From NCBI GenBank assembly GCA_958454405.1, contig CAUEBO010000026.1:1-32967 (forward strand): DNA of 32,967 nt, given 5' to 3'. The stretch comes from an uncultured Eggerthellaceae bacterium (GTDB lineage: Bacteria > Actinomycetota > Coriobacteriia > Coriobacteriales > Eggerthellaceae). The translations under genes and the position numbers were made by a program. The notes under the pieces are model-generated. The model was given only the letters and a program-made list of their open reading frames with translations. It ran no database searches and was not told where the DNA came from. Below are positions 1 to 8,542 of this stretch, piece by piece (positions within the stretch are counted from its first letter, which is position 1; each line of letters begins with the position of its first letter).

Positions 1-1075
1 CCTCGCGCGAGTACGGGAACACGCCCACGTAGTCGAACGGCCCTTCCTCGACGAACGAGCACAGCTCGTCGAACTGCTCGTCGGTCTCTCCGGGGAATCC
101 CGCGATGAGCGTCGTGCGCAGCGAGGCGCCCGGCACGCGCGCGAGGATGCGCTCGCAGAGCGCTTCGTGCTCGCTTCTCGAGCCGCGGCGGTTCATGGCG
201 CGCAGGATGGACGGGTCGACGTGCTGCAAGGGAACGTCGAAGTAGTCGCAGACGTTGCGGTGCGTCGCGACGGCGTCCAGCAGCTCGTCGGTGACGCCCT
301 CGGGCTGGATGTACATGAGGCGGAACCATGTGTCGGGAAAGCGCTCCGCCAGCGCGGACACGAGCTCGGCGAGCGACGAGGGCTCGGCGAAGTCGGAGCC
401 CCAGCGCCCCGTGTCCTGGGCGATGAGCACGATCTCCCGCACCCCTCGCCCGACGTGCGCCGCCACCTCGGCGTGCACCTCTTCGAAGGGGAAGCTGCGG
501 TAGCGCCCCCGGATGATGGGGATGGTGCAGTACGAGCAGAAGCGGTCGCAGCCGTCGGATATCTTGACGTAGGCGGAGACCGCGCCCGGAAGCGCGGCGG
601 CGGGCGCGTGAGCTGTCGCCGCACGGGATCCTTCGACTTCGGCGGCTGCGCCGCCTGCGTTCAGGATGACGAGGTTGCCGGCGGCAGCCAGGTCGACGCC
701 GAGGGCTTCGGCCACCACGGAGGCGATGTCGTCCTCGCGCCCGCACGGCACGAACGCGCGGGCTTCGGTGAGCTCGCCGGCCAGGTCGTCGCCGTAGCGC
801 GCGGGCATGCACCCTGCGACGACGAGGGCGGCCCCCGCGGCCACGTTGGGCAGGCCGGCAACGTCGAAGATGGCCTCGAGGCTCTCCTCGGTCGCGCTCT
901 GGATGAACGAGCAGGTGTTGACCACCACCGCGTCGGCGCAGGCGGGATCGTCCTCGAGCGCGAAGCCCGCCTGCGCGAGCCGTGCGCGCATGTGGGCCGT
1001 GTCAACCTCGTTCTTTGCGCAGCCCAGCGTGACGAACGCCACGGCAGGCGCTTGCGCCATCGTCGTCGATGCCAT
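1..1075 (-). CDS. rimO: Ribosomal protein S12 methylthiotransferase RimO (3' end cut off by window edge)
   Basis: Radical-SAM enzyme that adds a methylthio group to an aspartate of ribosomal protein S12. The visible part has the N-terminal MTTase domain (TLGCAKNEVDTAHM near residue 12, then VVNTCSF and VVAGCMPARYG, giving the three cysteines of the auxiliary cluster). The radical-SAM motif SDGCDRFCSYC follows at about residues 170-180, and then RimO-type sequence ending EEGPFDYVGVFPYSRE. The C-terminal TRAM domain lies beyond the window. It starts 10 bases after the yajQ stop. I chose ATG 1075 (MASTTMAQAP) because an AGG lies about 9 bases upstream; ATG 1060 is the alternative. The linker between the two domains (about residues 134-153) is encoded by a copy of a REP-like palindrome that also occurs at 9394-9526. 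MiaB and MtaB are less likely because the FDYVGVFPYSRE stretch is RimO-type. Confidence 0.93.
   Translation of the reverse strand, partial: MASTTMAQAPAVAFVTLGCAKNEVDTAHMRARLAQAGFALEDDPACADAVVVNTCSFIQSATEESLEAIFDVAGLPNVAAGAALVVAGCMPARYGDDLAGELTEARAFVPCGREDDIASVVAEALGVDLAAAGNLVILNAGGAAAEVEGSRAATAHAPAAALPGAVSAYVKISDGCDRFCSYCTIPIIRGRYRSFPFEEVHAEVAAHVGRGVREIVLIAQDTGRWGSDFAEPSSLAELVSALAERFPDTWFRLMYIQPEGVTDELLDAVATHRNVCDYFDVPLQHVDPSILRAMNRRGSRSEHEALCERILARVPGASLRTTLIAGFPGETDEQFDELCSFVEEGPFDYVGVFPYSRE
617..674 (+). repeat. REP-like palindromic repeat inside the rimO coding sequence
   Basis: About 57 bases inside rimO match the repeat arms in the dapB-pnp intergenic region. The first 22 bases (617-638) are identical to the reverse complement of the left arm (9426-9447). 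The centre is an imperfect palindrome (GGCGGCTGCGCCGCC at 641-655). The end, TTCAGGATGACGAGG, matches the outer end of the arms. On the minus strand it is read in frame as an Ala/Gly/Glu-rich peptide in the inter-domain linker of RimO, with no stop codon. Confidence 0.8.
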
Positions 1076-1085
1076 GCCCGAACGC

Positions 1086-1583
1086 CTAGCGGTAGTTGAC
1101 GTACTGGAGCGGCTGGCCGTAATCCTGGCCCTTAAGGAAGCCGATGACCTCCTGGAGCGTATCGCGCGATGCCGAGCTCACGCGCAGCTTGTCGCCCTCG
1201 ATCTGCACCTTCACCTTCAGCTTGGTGCCCTTGATGTCCTTGTTGATCCGCCCGGCCGTGTCCTTGTCGATGCCCTCGACGACGGAGGCCGTCTGGCGCA
1301 CGCTCTGTCCCGCCGCAGGCTGCGGCTCCCCCCACTGCACGGCCGCCAGGTCGATGCCGCGGCGGACGAGCTTCGAGGCGATGACGTCGATGACCTGCTT
1401 GGCCACGAAATCGGCGGGCGCCGCGACGGTGATGGTCTTGTTCGCTTTGTCAAGCGTCAGCTCGGCGCCCGAGTCCTTCAGGTCGTAGCGCTGGGATATC
1501 TCCTTCTTGGCCTGTTGGAAAGCGTTGTCGACTTCCTGCATGTCCACCGTGGACACCACGTCGAAGCTGGATTCTTTAGCCAT
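1086..1583 (-). CDS. yajQ: YajQ family nucleotide-binding protein
   Basis: Cytoplasmic protein of 165 aa, the usual YajQ/DUF520 length. The family has two ferredoxin-like halves and has been reported to bind nucleotides, including cyclic di-GMP in some species; the role here is unknown. Recognisable stretches are FDVVSTVDMQEVDNAF at the N-terminus, RYDLKDSGAELTLDKANKTI, and near the C-terminus KLKVKVQIEGDKLRV followed by DYGQPLQYVNYR. The start is ATG 1583 (MAKESSF), with GGAAAGGAA about 7 bases upstream; longer readings add a low-complexity tail not found in the family. It lies between the RodZ-like gene (138 bases upstream) and rimO (10 bases downstream), so rimO may be co-transcribed. Confidence 0.93.
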   Translation of the reverse strand: MAKESSFDVVSTVDMQEVDNAFQQAKKEISQRYDLKDSGAELTLDKANKTITVAAPADFVAKQVIDVIASKLVRRGIDLAAVQWGEPQPAAGQSVRQTASVVEGIDKDTAGRINKDIKGTKLKVKVQIEGDKLRVSSASRDTLQEVIGFLKGQDYGQPLQYVNYR

Positions 1584-1604
1584 GGACGTTCCTTTCCGTG
1601 CGCT

Positions 1605-1628
1605 GCGGCCCGCATGCGCGCGGGCCGC
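1605..1628. other. GC-rich perfect hairpin in the yajQ leader
   Basis: GCGGCCCGC (1605-1613) and GCGGGCCGC (1620-1628) form a perfect 9-bp stem with a 6-base loop, ending about 20 bases before the yajQ start. No T-run follows in the minus direction, so it is not a canonical terminator for minus-strand transcription. It may be a leader structure. Confidence 0.5.
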
Positions 1629-1648
1629 TCGTCGTTTCGTTTTTTCCC

Positions 1649-1654
1649 AGCATA
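1649..1654 (-). promoter_or_regulatory. Possible -10 box for yajQ
   Basis: TATGCT on the minus strand, about 65 bases upstream of the yajQ start in the 137-base gap after the RodZ-like gene. The hexamer 17 bases upstream (TCGAAT) is a poor -35, so this is only a weak candidate. Confidence 0.3.
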
Positions 1655-1720
1655 GCGCATTTTCGCGCTGCATTCGACGATTCCAGAGGCGTTCCACGGG
1701 CGTGCGGGCGCCTCGGTCGG

Positions 1721-2815
1721 CTACGAGTTCGATGCGGCACCCGCATCCGGCGAGCCGCCGTTCGCGCCTGCGCCCGCAGCGGGATGGTCGGCGTTCCACT
1801 GCTCGAGGATGGCGGGGAAGTCGACCGTGTAGCTGTACACGCCCGAACCCTTGCTGTCGGTCGCCTCGACCGCCGCGCCGTCCACGGTGATCGTCACCGC
1901 CTCGGGATTGGTTGTGACGAATCTGAGCGTGCCGGTGACGTCAAAGGACTGCTCGGCAGGGCCCGTGACGTCCTTGGCCACGGTGGCGCCCCCGTCGTTC
2001 TCGTACACTTCGATGTAGGCGGTGCTCCCCTCCGCCACCTGGTAGGCGAACGTCGCTTTCGTCGGCGCCGTCTCGACCGGCGCGGCCTGCGGGGCGTCGC
2101 CGCCGTCCGAGTCCCCCGTCCCCTGCTGCGTCGTGTCGGTCAGGCCCGTGATGGGCACGTTCGGCACGTCCGTCTCGGCCTCCTTGCTCCCGCAGCTGAA
2201 CACGAGCACGAGCACCACGACGAGCAGCACGAGCACGGCTGCGCCCGCCGCGATGAACGGCAGCTTCGACTGCACGCCGCCCGTCGCCTTCGGGCCCGCG
2301 TAGAAGTTGGTGTACTGCGCGTTCGGCAGCGCCCCGTGGCGGCTGGGATGCGTGCGGTCCTCCGAATAGAGCCGGGAGGAGCCTGCCGGGCGCGCGCCGT
2401 AGTCGCGACGGTCGTCGTACAGGGTGCGGCCGAACGCGTTCTGGCGCGGTTCGCGCTCTTCGCCCTGCTCCGGCGCGCGATCGCGCTGACGGGACGTCCG
2501 GGCCGTGCGCGACGAGCCGCCCATGTCGAAGCCGGACGCCGGCTGCGCCTGGCTGCGCGCCCTGCCCACCTGGTAGGCGTAGGCCTCGTCCAGGTACATG
2601 CGGGTGAGCTCGGTCGGATTGAGCCCCACGAGGCGTGCATAGGCGTTCACCATGTTGCGGGTGTAGCCGCGCGGCGGCATGGCCGCGAAGTCGCCGCCTT
2701 CGATGGCGCGCAGGATGTCGGGGCGTATGCGCAGCCGCCGGGCGGCCGAAGCCAGATCGTAGCCTTTGCGTTCGCGGGCTTCCCGCAAAATGGTACCGAA
2801 CGTCATCTGCGCCAT
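1721..2815 (-). CDS. RodZ-like membrane protein: Xre-type HTH plus DUF4115-like domain
   Basis: 364-aa protein. A cytoplasmic helix-turn-helix of the RodZ type (TFGTILREARERKGYDLASAARRL) lies at about residues 4-75. A charged, low-complexity linker follows, then one membrane segment (about 183-208: LPFIAAGAAVLVLLVVVLVL), then a Thr/Val-rich extracytoplasmic domain resembling DUF4115 (EQSFDVTGTLRFVTTNPEAV). RodZ links MreB to the cell envelope in rods; in other bacteria homologues have varied roles, so the function here is inferred only from architecture. The start is ATG 2815, with GGAGGG 8 bases upstream inside the end of ftsK. ftsK stops 4 bases earlier, suggesting translational coupling. 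An upstream in-frame start overlapping ftsK is less likely. Confidence 0.85.
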   Translation of the reverse strand: MAQMTFGTILREARERKGYDLASAARRLRIRPDILRAIEGGDFAAMPPRGYTRNMVNAYARLVGLNPTELTRMYLDEAYAYQVGRARSQAQPASGFDMGGSSRTARTSRQRDRAPEQGEEREPRQNAFGRTLYDDRRDYGARPAGSSRLYSEDRTHPSRHGALPNAQYTNFYAGPKATGGVQSKLPFIAAGAAVLVLLVVVLVLVFSCGSKEAETDVPNVPITGLTDTTQQGTGDSDGGDAPQAAPVETAPTKATFAYQVAEGSTAYIEVYENDGGATVAKDVTGPAEQSFDVTGTLRFVTTNPEAVTITVDGAAVEATDSKGSGVYSYTVDFPAILEQWNADHPAAGAGANGGSPDAGAASNS

Positions 2816-2819
2816 CTTG

Positions 2820-5375
2820 TCATCCCTCCGCGTCCGCAGCATCCTGCGCCTCGAACGCCTTCAACGTTTCCAGCTCCATGGCGTCCACGAGCACCTCGCG
2901 GGGCTTGCTGCCGTTCGGCGGGCCCACGACGCCCTTCTCCTCCAACATGTCCATTATACGCCCTGCTCGCGAATAGCCCACCTTGAGCCGGCGCTGGATG
3001 TTCGACGTCGACCCGAGGCCGCTCGAGACCACGATCTCCGCGGCTTCCCAGACGAGCGGGTCGTCCGACGTCGCCGATCCTCCGCTGCCGTCGGGCTGCG
3101 AAGCGCCGAGCGTGATGAGGTTCGTCTGGAGGATCTCGGAATGGTACTCGGGCTCCCCCTGCTGCTTGAGCATGTCCACGACGGCGTTTATCTCGTCTTC
3201 GGACACGTAGCAGCCCTGGATGCGCTGGGGCTTGGCGTACTCGGGCTTGGACAGCAGCAAATCGCCCAGGCCGATGAGGTTCTCGGCGCCCGGCGTGTCC
3301 AGGACCACGCGGCTGTCGATGCCGCTTGCCACGTTGAACGCGATGCGGTTCGTGATGTTGGCCTTGATGAGGCCCGTGACCACGTTGGTGGACGGACGCT
3401 GCGTGGCCACGATGAGGTGGATGCCCGCCGCGCGCGCCAGCTGCGCGATGCGGCTGATGGAGAACTCCACCTCCTTGCCCACGTTCATCATGAGGTCGGC
3501 CAGCTCGTCGATGATGATGACGATGTAGGGCAGCTCGGCCCCCATCTCGCCGGCGGGCGGCTCCTCGCCCGCCTCGACGGCCTTCTGCTGCGCGGCGAGC
3601 TCGGCCTGCACCTTGGCGTTGTATTGCCCGATGTTGCGCGCGCCCACCTTGCTGAACACCTTCAGGCGGCGCTCCATCTCGGCCACGCCCCACGACAGCG
3701 CGCTCGCCGCCTCGCGGGGCTCGGTGACCACGGGCACGTACAGGTGCGGTATGCCGTTGTAGGGCGTGAACTCCACGCGCTTGGGGTCTACCATGATGAA
3801 GCGCACCTCGGCGGGCGTGGCCCGCATGAGGATGGACATGATCATGGCGTTGATGGACACCGATTTGCCCGAGCCCGTGGTGCCGCCGATGAGCAGGTGG
3901 GGCATCTTGGCCAGGTCGGAGACGATCGAACGCCCCTCGACGTCCTTGCCGATGGCGATCTGCAGCGGGCCGCCCGCCGCGTCCTTCAGCACGTCGCCCA
4001 GAAGCACGTTCTGGCGCGTGCGGTTGGGAACCTCGATGCCGACGTAGTTCGTGCCCGGAATGGGCGCGAAGATGCGCACGCCGGGAGCGGCGAGCGCGAG
4101 GGCGATGTCGTCTTCCAGCGCCGTGATGCGACTCACGCGCACGCCGGCGGGCAGGTCGACTTTGAACAGCGTCACCGTGGGACCGGCGACCCAGCCCACG
4201 ACTTCGGCGTATATCTGGAAGCTCTCGAGTGATTCCTGCAGGCAGGCCGCCGTTTCCTTGAGCTCGGAATCGGTGGCCTGGTCTTTCTTCGCGTTCTTGG
4301 ACGTGGCCAGCATGCTCGTGGGCGGCAGCTCGAAGCCGTCGGCCGGCCGCGGAGCCGCCAGCGGCGTGGAGTTCGAGGAAGAGGACTTGCCCGCTTTGTC
4401 CGGACGCTCGTCGGCAGCCTGCTCGTCGCGCTTGCGCCCGAGCTTTCGCGTGAGCATCTGCGGCGGCTGCTCGTCCTGGGCCTCGTCGCGCGCCTCGCGC
4501 CCCGAAAGCGCCTGCGTGGCCGCCAGCGGCTGGGAGGCCCGACGCGGCTTGGAACGGCGCGTCGGCGAGGAGTCGGCGCCCCTGCCCCGCGGCAGCACGT
4601 TCGTGGCGGCCGCCTCGGCTGCGCCGTCCATGACGGGAACGACGGGCACCTTGGCCCCGCCCGAGCGGCTCACGCGCGCGAACGGAGGCGCCGGCAGCAC
4701 GTCCTCGCCGTCCTCGGCCCGCGCCGCGCGCGCGTCCTGCACGCGCTCGACGAGCTTCGAGAGGGAGAACCCGATGATGACGAGCCCCGCCACGATCACC
4801 CCGAACATGATGATGCAGGAGATCACCTGGCCGAACAGCGTGAGTCCGACCCAGGCGAGCCCGGCGCCCACGTACCCGCCGCGCGCGGCGAGCTGGTCGG
4901 CGTCGAACAAAAGCCCGGCGCCGTCGGGCTTCCCCTCGGGGGTGAACAGCGCGAGCAGCGCCAGCACGGCCACGAAGATCATCACGAGGCCCACGGCGAC
5001 GCGCAAAGGAACGCGCTCGCGGTCGAATCGCGCGAGGAAGCTCGCGCCCACGACGAGCAGCAGGAAGGGCAGCAAATAGGCGCCGAGCCCCAACGTGAGG
5101 TGCAGCGCCGTGGAGATGAACGAGGTGACGAGGGCGTTGGTGGGCAGCACCGCCGCCACGAACAGCACGACGGCGAGCACGGCGAAGGCCACGCCCGTGA
5201 TGTCGCGCCGCGTCCGCTCGTCGAGCAGGCGCGCGTCCTCGGCCTGCGCGCGGCCGCCTCCCGCCTTCTTCGCCTGCTTCTCGGCGGGAGACGCCGCGCG
5301 GCCCTTCGGCTTGGCGGCCGAGGAGGGCTTCGCCTTCGGTTTCGATTTGCTTGCAGGTGCTGACTGACGGGCCAC
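2820..5375 (-). CDS. ftsK: DNA translocase FtsK/SpoIIIE
   Basis: 851-aa septal DNA pump that moves chromosome ends across the closing septum. The N-terminus is basic and Ala/Lys-rich (1-55). Four membrane segments follow at roughly 61-80, 90-115, 124-145 and 170-212, then a long charged linker to about 340. The RecA-like motor has Walker A GGTTGSGKS near 497 and Walker B IIIDELADL near 618, plus the conserved VATQRPSTNVVTG. The C-terminal winged-helix gamma domain (NIQRRLKVGYSRAGRIMDMLEEKG), which reads KOPS-type polarity sequences, is complete. The start is GTG 5375, with AAAGGAGT about 6 bases upstream. A consensus -10 lies about 90 bases upstream. The RodZ-like gene starts 4 bases after its stop. 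Confidence 0.97.
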   Translation of the reverse strand: MARQSAPASKSKPKAKPSSAAKPKGRAASPAEKQAKKAGGGRAQAEDARLLDERTRRDITGVAFAVLAVVLFVAAVLPTNALVTSFISTALHLTLGLGAYLLPFLLLVVGASFLARFDRERVPLRVAVGLVMIFVAVLALLALFTPEGKPDGAGLLFDADQLAARGGYVGAGLAWVGLTLFGQVISCIIMFGVIVAGLVIIGFSLSKLVERVQDARAARAEDGEDVLPAPPFARVSRSGGAKVPVVPVMDGAAEAAATNVLPRGRGADSSPTRRSKPRRASQPLAATQALSGREARDEAQDEQPPQMLTRKLGRKRDEQAADERPDKAGKSSSSNSTPLAAPRPADGFELPPTSMLATSKNAKKDQATDSELKETAACLQESLESFQIYAEVVGWVAGPTVTLFKVDLPAGVRVSRITALEDDIALALAAPGVRIFAPIPGTNYVGIEVPNRTRQNVLLGDVLKDAAGGPLQIAIGKDVEGRSIVSDLAKMPHLLIGGTTGSGKSVSINAMIMSILMRATPAEVRFIMVDPKRVEFTPYNGIPHLYVPVVTEPREAASALSWGVAEMERRLKVFSKVGARNIGQYNAKVQAELAAQQKAVEAGEEPPAGEMGAELPYIVIIIDELADLMMNVGKEVEFSISRIAQLARAAGIHLIVATQRPSTNVVTGLIKANITNRIAFNVASGIDSRVVLDTPGAENLIGLGDLLLSKPEYAKPQRIQGCYVSEDEINAVVDMLKQQGEPEYHSEILQTNLITLGASQPDGSGGSATSDDPLVWEAAEIVVSSGLGSTSNIQRRLKVGYSRAGRIMDMLEEKGVVGPPNGSKPREVLVDAMELETLKAFEAQDAADAEG

Positions 5376-5463
5376 GCCCTACTCCTTTTGCTGCGTTTGA
5401 TCTGCGTTTCGGAGAGCTCGCAACCGCGGCGCGGCTGCAGCTTCCAGGGGATGCGTTGCAGCC

Positions 5464-5492
5464 ATTATAGCCTAAACCTCCAGCAAGTTCAC
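5464..5492 (-). promoter_or_regulatory. Promoter for ftsK, consensus -10
   Basis: Perfect TATAAT (5469 to 5464 on the minus strand), with GTGAAC 17 bases upstream as a partial -35 lying in the 3' end of rnj. The predicted transcript begins near 5457, leaving an 80-base leader before the GTG of ftsK. The leader contains a GC-rich hairpin around 5420-5440. Confidence 0.6.
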
Positions 5493-7361
5493 GATGACCA
5501 TCGGGCGGGTCTTCGTGCGCTCCCATAGAAGCGAGAGGAGCGCGTCGCGCGCGGCCTTCTTGAGCTCCTTCGGCCCGCCGCCCTTGCCGAGCGCGCGCTC
5601 GAGCGCGCCCCGGACCGAGGCCTGCGCCTCGTGCACGAGGAACTCGTCGTCGCCGCCCGTGATGCCGTGCATCTCGACCTGCACGCTGCCGGCGAGGGCC
5701 TTCTTCTTTCCCGAGAGCGCCGCCGCGACGGACGCGAAGCCTTGCGCGGCCAGCGCGCTGCGCTCGTCGAGCACGCCCTGCGAGGTGTCGCCCACCGAGA
5801 GCCCGTCCACGTACACGATGCCGCTCTGCACGACCTCGCCGCGGTGCACGCCGCGCGCGGACAGCTCCAAGCTCTCGCCGTTCTCGCAGATGAACACGTT
5901 CTCGCGCGGCACGCCCGTGGCCTCGGCGAGCTTCGCGTGGGCGCGCAGATGCGTCGCCTCGCCGTGCACCGGCATGAACGCCTTGGGCTGCACGATGGAG
6001 AGTACCAGCTTCAGCTCCTCGGCGCCCGCATGCCCCGACACGTGCACGCGCGCGCGGCTCTTGTCGTACACGTCGGCGCCGATCTTGGCGAGCGAGTTGA
6101 TGACGCGGGTCACGGCCTTCTCGTTGCCCGGGACCGGCGTGGCGGACACGATGACCGTGTCCCCTTCGTCGATGGAGATGGTGCGGTGGTCGCCGTTCGA
6201 GATGCGCGCGAGCGCCGAGAGCGGCTCGCCCTGGCTGCCCGTGCACATGATGACCACCTGGTCGGCCGGTATGCCCTTCAGGTCGTAGGCGTCGATGATG
6301 TCCGTGTCGCTGATGTTGAGGTAGCCCAGCTTGCGCGCGATGTCGGTGTTCTGGATCATCGAGCGGCCCGTGACCACCACCTTGCGCCCGTTGGCCACCG
6401 CCGCGTCGCAGATCTGCTGCATGCGGTGGATGTGGCTGGCGAACGACGCGATGATGACGCGCCCCTTCGCCTGGGCGATGATCTTCGAGAGCTCTTTGCC
6501 CACCTCCGCCTCGCTCGGCGTGAAGTTGGGGTTCTGGGCGTTCGTGGAATCGCTCATCATGAGGTCGACGCCGATCTCGCTGAACTTGGCGAGCGCGCCG
6601 AAGTCGGTATGGACGCCGTCGATGGGCGTCTGGTCGAGCTTGAAGTCGCCCGTGTGCAGGACGTTGCCCGCCGGGCTCTGGAAGAACACGCCCACCGCCC
6701 CGGGAATGGAATGGTTCACGGCGAAGAACTCGGCGGTGAAGCTGCCGAGCTTGACCTGGTCGCCGGGCTTGATCTCGATGAGCTTCGCGTTCTTGATGCG
6801 GTGTTCGGCGAACTTGCCCTCGATGAGGCCGAGCGTGAGCTTCGTGCCGTAGATGGGGATCTGCCGATCGAGGTCCTTCATGAGGTAGGGCAGCGAGCCG
6901 GTGTGGTCCTCGTGCCCGTGCGTGATGATGATGCCGCGCAGCTTGTCGGCATGCTCGAGGACGTAGGTGTAGTCGGGCAGGATGAGGTCGACGCCGGGAT
7001 GGTTGTCGTCCGGGAACATGAGGCCGGCGTCGTCCAGGATCATGTCGTCTTTGCACTCGAAGGCCGTCATGTTCTTGCCGATGGCGTCCAAGCCGCCCAG
7101 CGGGATGATCTTGAGCGTGGCTGATCCGTCCTTCTTGGGAGACGCGAAGTTGCGGCGCTCCTCCCGCCCGGCACCTTCGCTCCTGCGGCGGTTGTCCCCG
7201 CCCTCTTTGGTGAGCTGCGGGCGCTGCCGCTCCAGCTTCACGTGCTTGTACGAACGGGTTCCCTCGGATGCCTGCTCGGCACGGGGGGCGGATCCGCCCT
7301 TCGGTCCGCCTGTGCGCGTACGTCCGTTTCCGCGCTGCGCGCGCGGGTTCTTTTCTTCCAT
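5472..7361 (-). CDS. rnj: Ribonuclease J
   Basis: 629-aa metallo-beta-lactamase/beta-CASP ribonuclease with 5'-exo and endonuclease activity in mRNA decay and rRNA maturation. The zinc motif HGHEDHTG is at about residues 145-152, followed by AVNHSIPGAVG, LHTGDFK, the beta-CASP stretch MCTGSQGEPLSALARI, and HVSGHAGAEELK. The C-terminal domain ends in TRPMVIVNLLEV. An N-terminal tail of about 75 residues, rich in Arg, Gly, Lys and Ser, precedes the catalytic domain; such tails are common in actinobacterial RNase J. The start is ATG 7361, with AAGGAA about 6 bases upstream. The upstream gene is dapA (203-base gap). PNPase, a likely partner in RNA decay, is encoded 2.2 kb upstream on the same strand. 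Confidence 0.96.
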   Translation of the reverse strand: MEEKNPRAQRGNGRTRTGGPKGGSAPRAEQASEGTRSYKHVKLERQRPQLTKEGGDNRRRSEGAGREERRNFASPKKDGSATLKIIPLGGLDAIGKNMTAFECKDDMILDDAGLMFPDDNHPGVDLILPDYTYVLEHADKLRGIIITHGHEDHTGSLPYLMKDLDRQIPIYGTKLTLGLIEGKFAEHRIKNAKLIEIKPGDQVKLGSFTAEFFAVNHSIPGAVGVFFQSPAGNVLHTGDFKLDQTPIDGVHTDFGALAKFSEIGVDLMMSDSTNAQNPNFTPSEAEVGKELSKIIAQAKGRVIIASFASHIHRMQQICDAAVANGRKVVVTGRSMIQNTDIARKLGYLNISDTDIIDAYDLKGIPADQVVIMCTGSQGEPLSALARISNGDHRTISIDEGDTVIVSATPVPGNEKAVTRVINSLAKIGADVYDKSRARVHVSGHAGAEELKLVLSIVQPKAFMPVHGEATHLRAHAKLAEATGVPRENVFICENGESLELSARGVHRGEVVQSGIVYVDGLSVGDTSQGVLDERSALAAQGFASVAAALSGKKKALAGSVQVEMHGITGGDDEFLVHEAQASVRGALERALGKGGGPKELKKAARDALLSLLWERTKTRPMVIVNLLEV

Positions 7362-7489
7362 ATCGTTCCTTCGTTCTGGTGGGAGCGGCGCCTATGCGCG
7401 AGGAGCCGGTTCGCCCGGCCTGCCTCGCCCGGGCCGGGCGACATGCCGTCGTCCCCGGCCGCGGGTCCGCTCCACGCGGTTATGTCGAT

Positions 7490-7507
7490 GCGCCGCCTGA
7501 GCGGCGC
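7490..7507. other. Hairpin downstream of dapA
   Basis: GCGCCGC-CTGA-GCGGCGC, a perfect 7-bp stem, 58 bases past the dapA stop. No T-run follows on the minus strand. The rest of the 203-base dapA-rnj gap shows nothing I can name. It may be a weak terminator or processing structure. Confidence 0.4.
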
Positions 7508-7564
7508 TTCCTTCCTTTTGTCCACGCGCTGCGGCGAGCGTCCTGCGCAGCGCGCCGGGCGCTC

Positions 7565-8455
7565 TCAGAGCACGCCCACCTCGCGCATGGTGCTCGCAAG
7601 GCGCGCCGACTGCTCGGGCGTCGCGTCCACGAGCGGCAGGCGCACGCCGCCCACCGGGAAGCCCAGCAGCTTCAACGCTTCCTTCACGAGGATGGGGTTC
7701 GAGGTCTCGAACAGTCCCGTCATGAGCGGCATCAGGCGCTCGTTGGCCGCCGCGGCGGCCTCCCACTCCCCGGCGGCGCACAGATCCACGATCTCCTTCA
7801 TGCGCGCGGGAGCCACGTTCCCGATGGTGGAGATGACGCCGGCGCCGCCCAGCTTCATGATGTCGAAGGTGGCGGCATCGTCGCCCGAGTACACGGCGAA
7901 GCCTTCCGGAGCGCCGTCCACGATGGCCTTGACCTGGTCCATCCTGCCCGACGCTTCCTTTACGGCCACGATGTTGGCGCAGTCGCGCGCCAAGCGCAGG
8001 GTGGTCTCGGCTTCCATGTTCACCACGCAGCGGCCCGGGATGTTGTACAGGATGATGGGCAGCTCCACCGCGTCGGCGATGGTGCGGAAATGGCGGTACA
8101 TGCCCTCTTGCGGAGGCTTGTTGTAGTAGGGAACAACGCACATGAAGCCGTCGACGCCTAGCTTCTGCACGTCGCGCGCGAAGTCCACCGTGTCGGCGGT
8201 GCAGTTGTCGCCCACGTTCGCGATGACGGGCACGCGCTCGCCCACGGCCTCCACCACGGCGCTGAACAGCTTCATCTTCTGGGGATAGAACACCGTCGGG
8301 CTCTCCCCCGTCGTGCCGTTGACGATGAGGGAATCGCTGCCGCCGTCGACGAGGCGCACGGCGAGGGCCTGCACCTTGTCCAGATCGAGCTCGCGCTGCT
8401 CGTCGAAGGGCGTGACCATGGCCGGGATCATTCGGCCGAACCGGGGCTGCGGCAT
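7565..8455 (-). CDS. dapA: 4-hydroxy-tetrahydrodipicolinate synthase DapA
   Basis: Condenses pyruvate with aspartate semialdehyde, the first committed step to diaminopimelate and lysine, and so feeds peptidoglycan. It is 296 aa, typical for the family. Catalytic residues are visible: the Schiff-base lysine K166 in IVAVKEASG, Y137 in ILYNIPGR, and the T48-T49 pair in NGTTGESPTV. The start is ATG 8455 (MPQPRFGRMIPAM), with GGTGAGGA just upstream. It lies 87 bases downstream of dapB on the same strand, so the two consecutive pathway enzymes are probably co-transcribed. The order dapB-dapA is common in actinobacteria and clostridia. Confidence 0.97.
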   Translation of the reverse strand: MPQPRFGRMIPAMVTPFDEQRELDLDKVQALAVRLVDGGSDSLIVNGTTGESPTVFYPQKMKLFSAVVEAVGERVPVIANVGDNCTADTVDFARDVQKLGVDGFMCVVPYYNKPPQEGMYRHFRTIADAVELPIILYNIPGRCVVNMEAETTLRLARDCANIVAVKEASGRMDQVKAIVDGAPEGFAVYSGDDAATFDIMKLGGAGVISTIGNVAPARMKEIVDLCAAGEWEAAAAANERLMPLMTGLFETSNPILVKEALKLLGFPVGGVRLPLVDATPEQSARLASTMREVGVL

Positions 8456-8542
8456 GCTTCCTCACCTTCCACGCGCCGCAAAAGCGCCGCGCATCTTTCC
8501 AATAACCTTGCTCGAACTGCCATTATGCCACGGGAGGTGCCG

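Noticed and set aside
2803..7056. A 1417-codon open frame on the minus strand spanning ftsK and rnj
   Set aside because: It reads in another frame of two confidently identified genes and is extremely Arg/Ala/Gly/His-rich, as expected from high-GC shadow frames; no domain is recognisable.
7238..7525. A 95-codon minus-strand frame between dapA and rnj, overlapping the rnj start
   Set aside because: It overlaps RNase J in another frame, has no recognisable domain and no convincing ribosome binding site.
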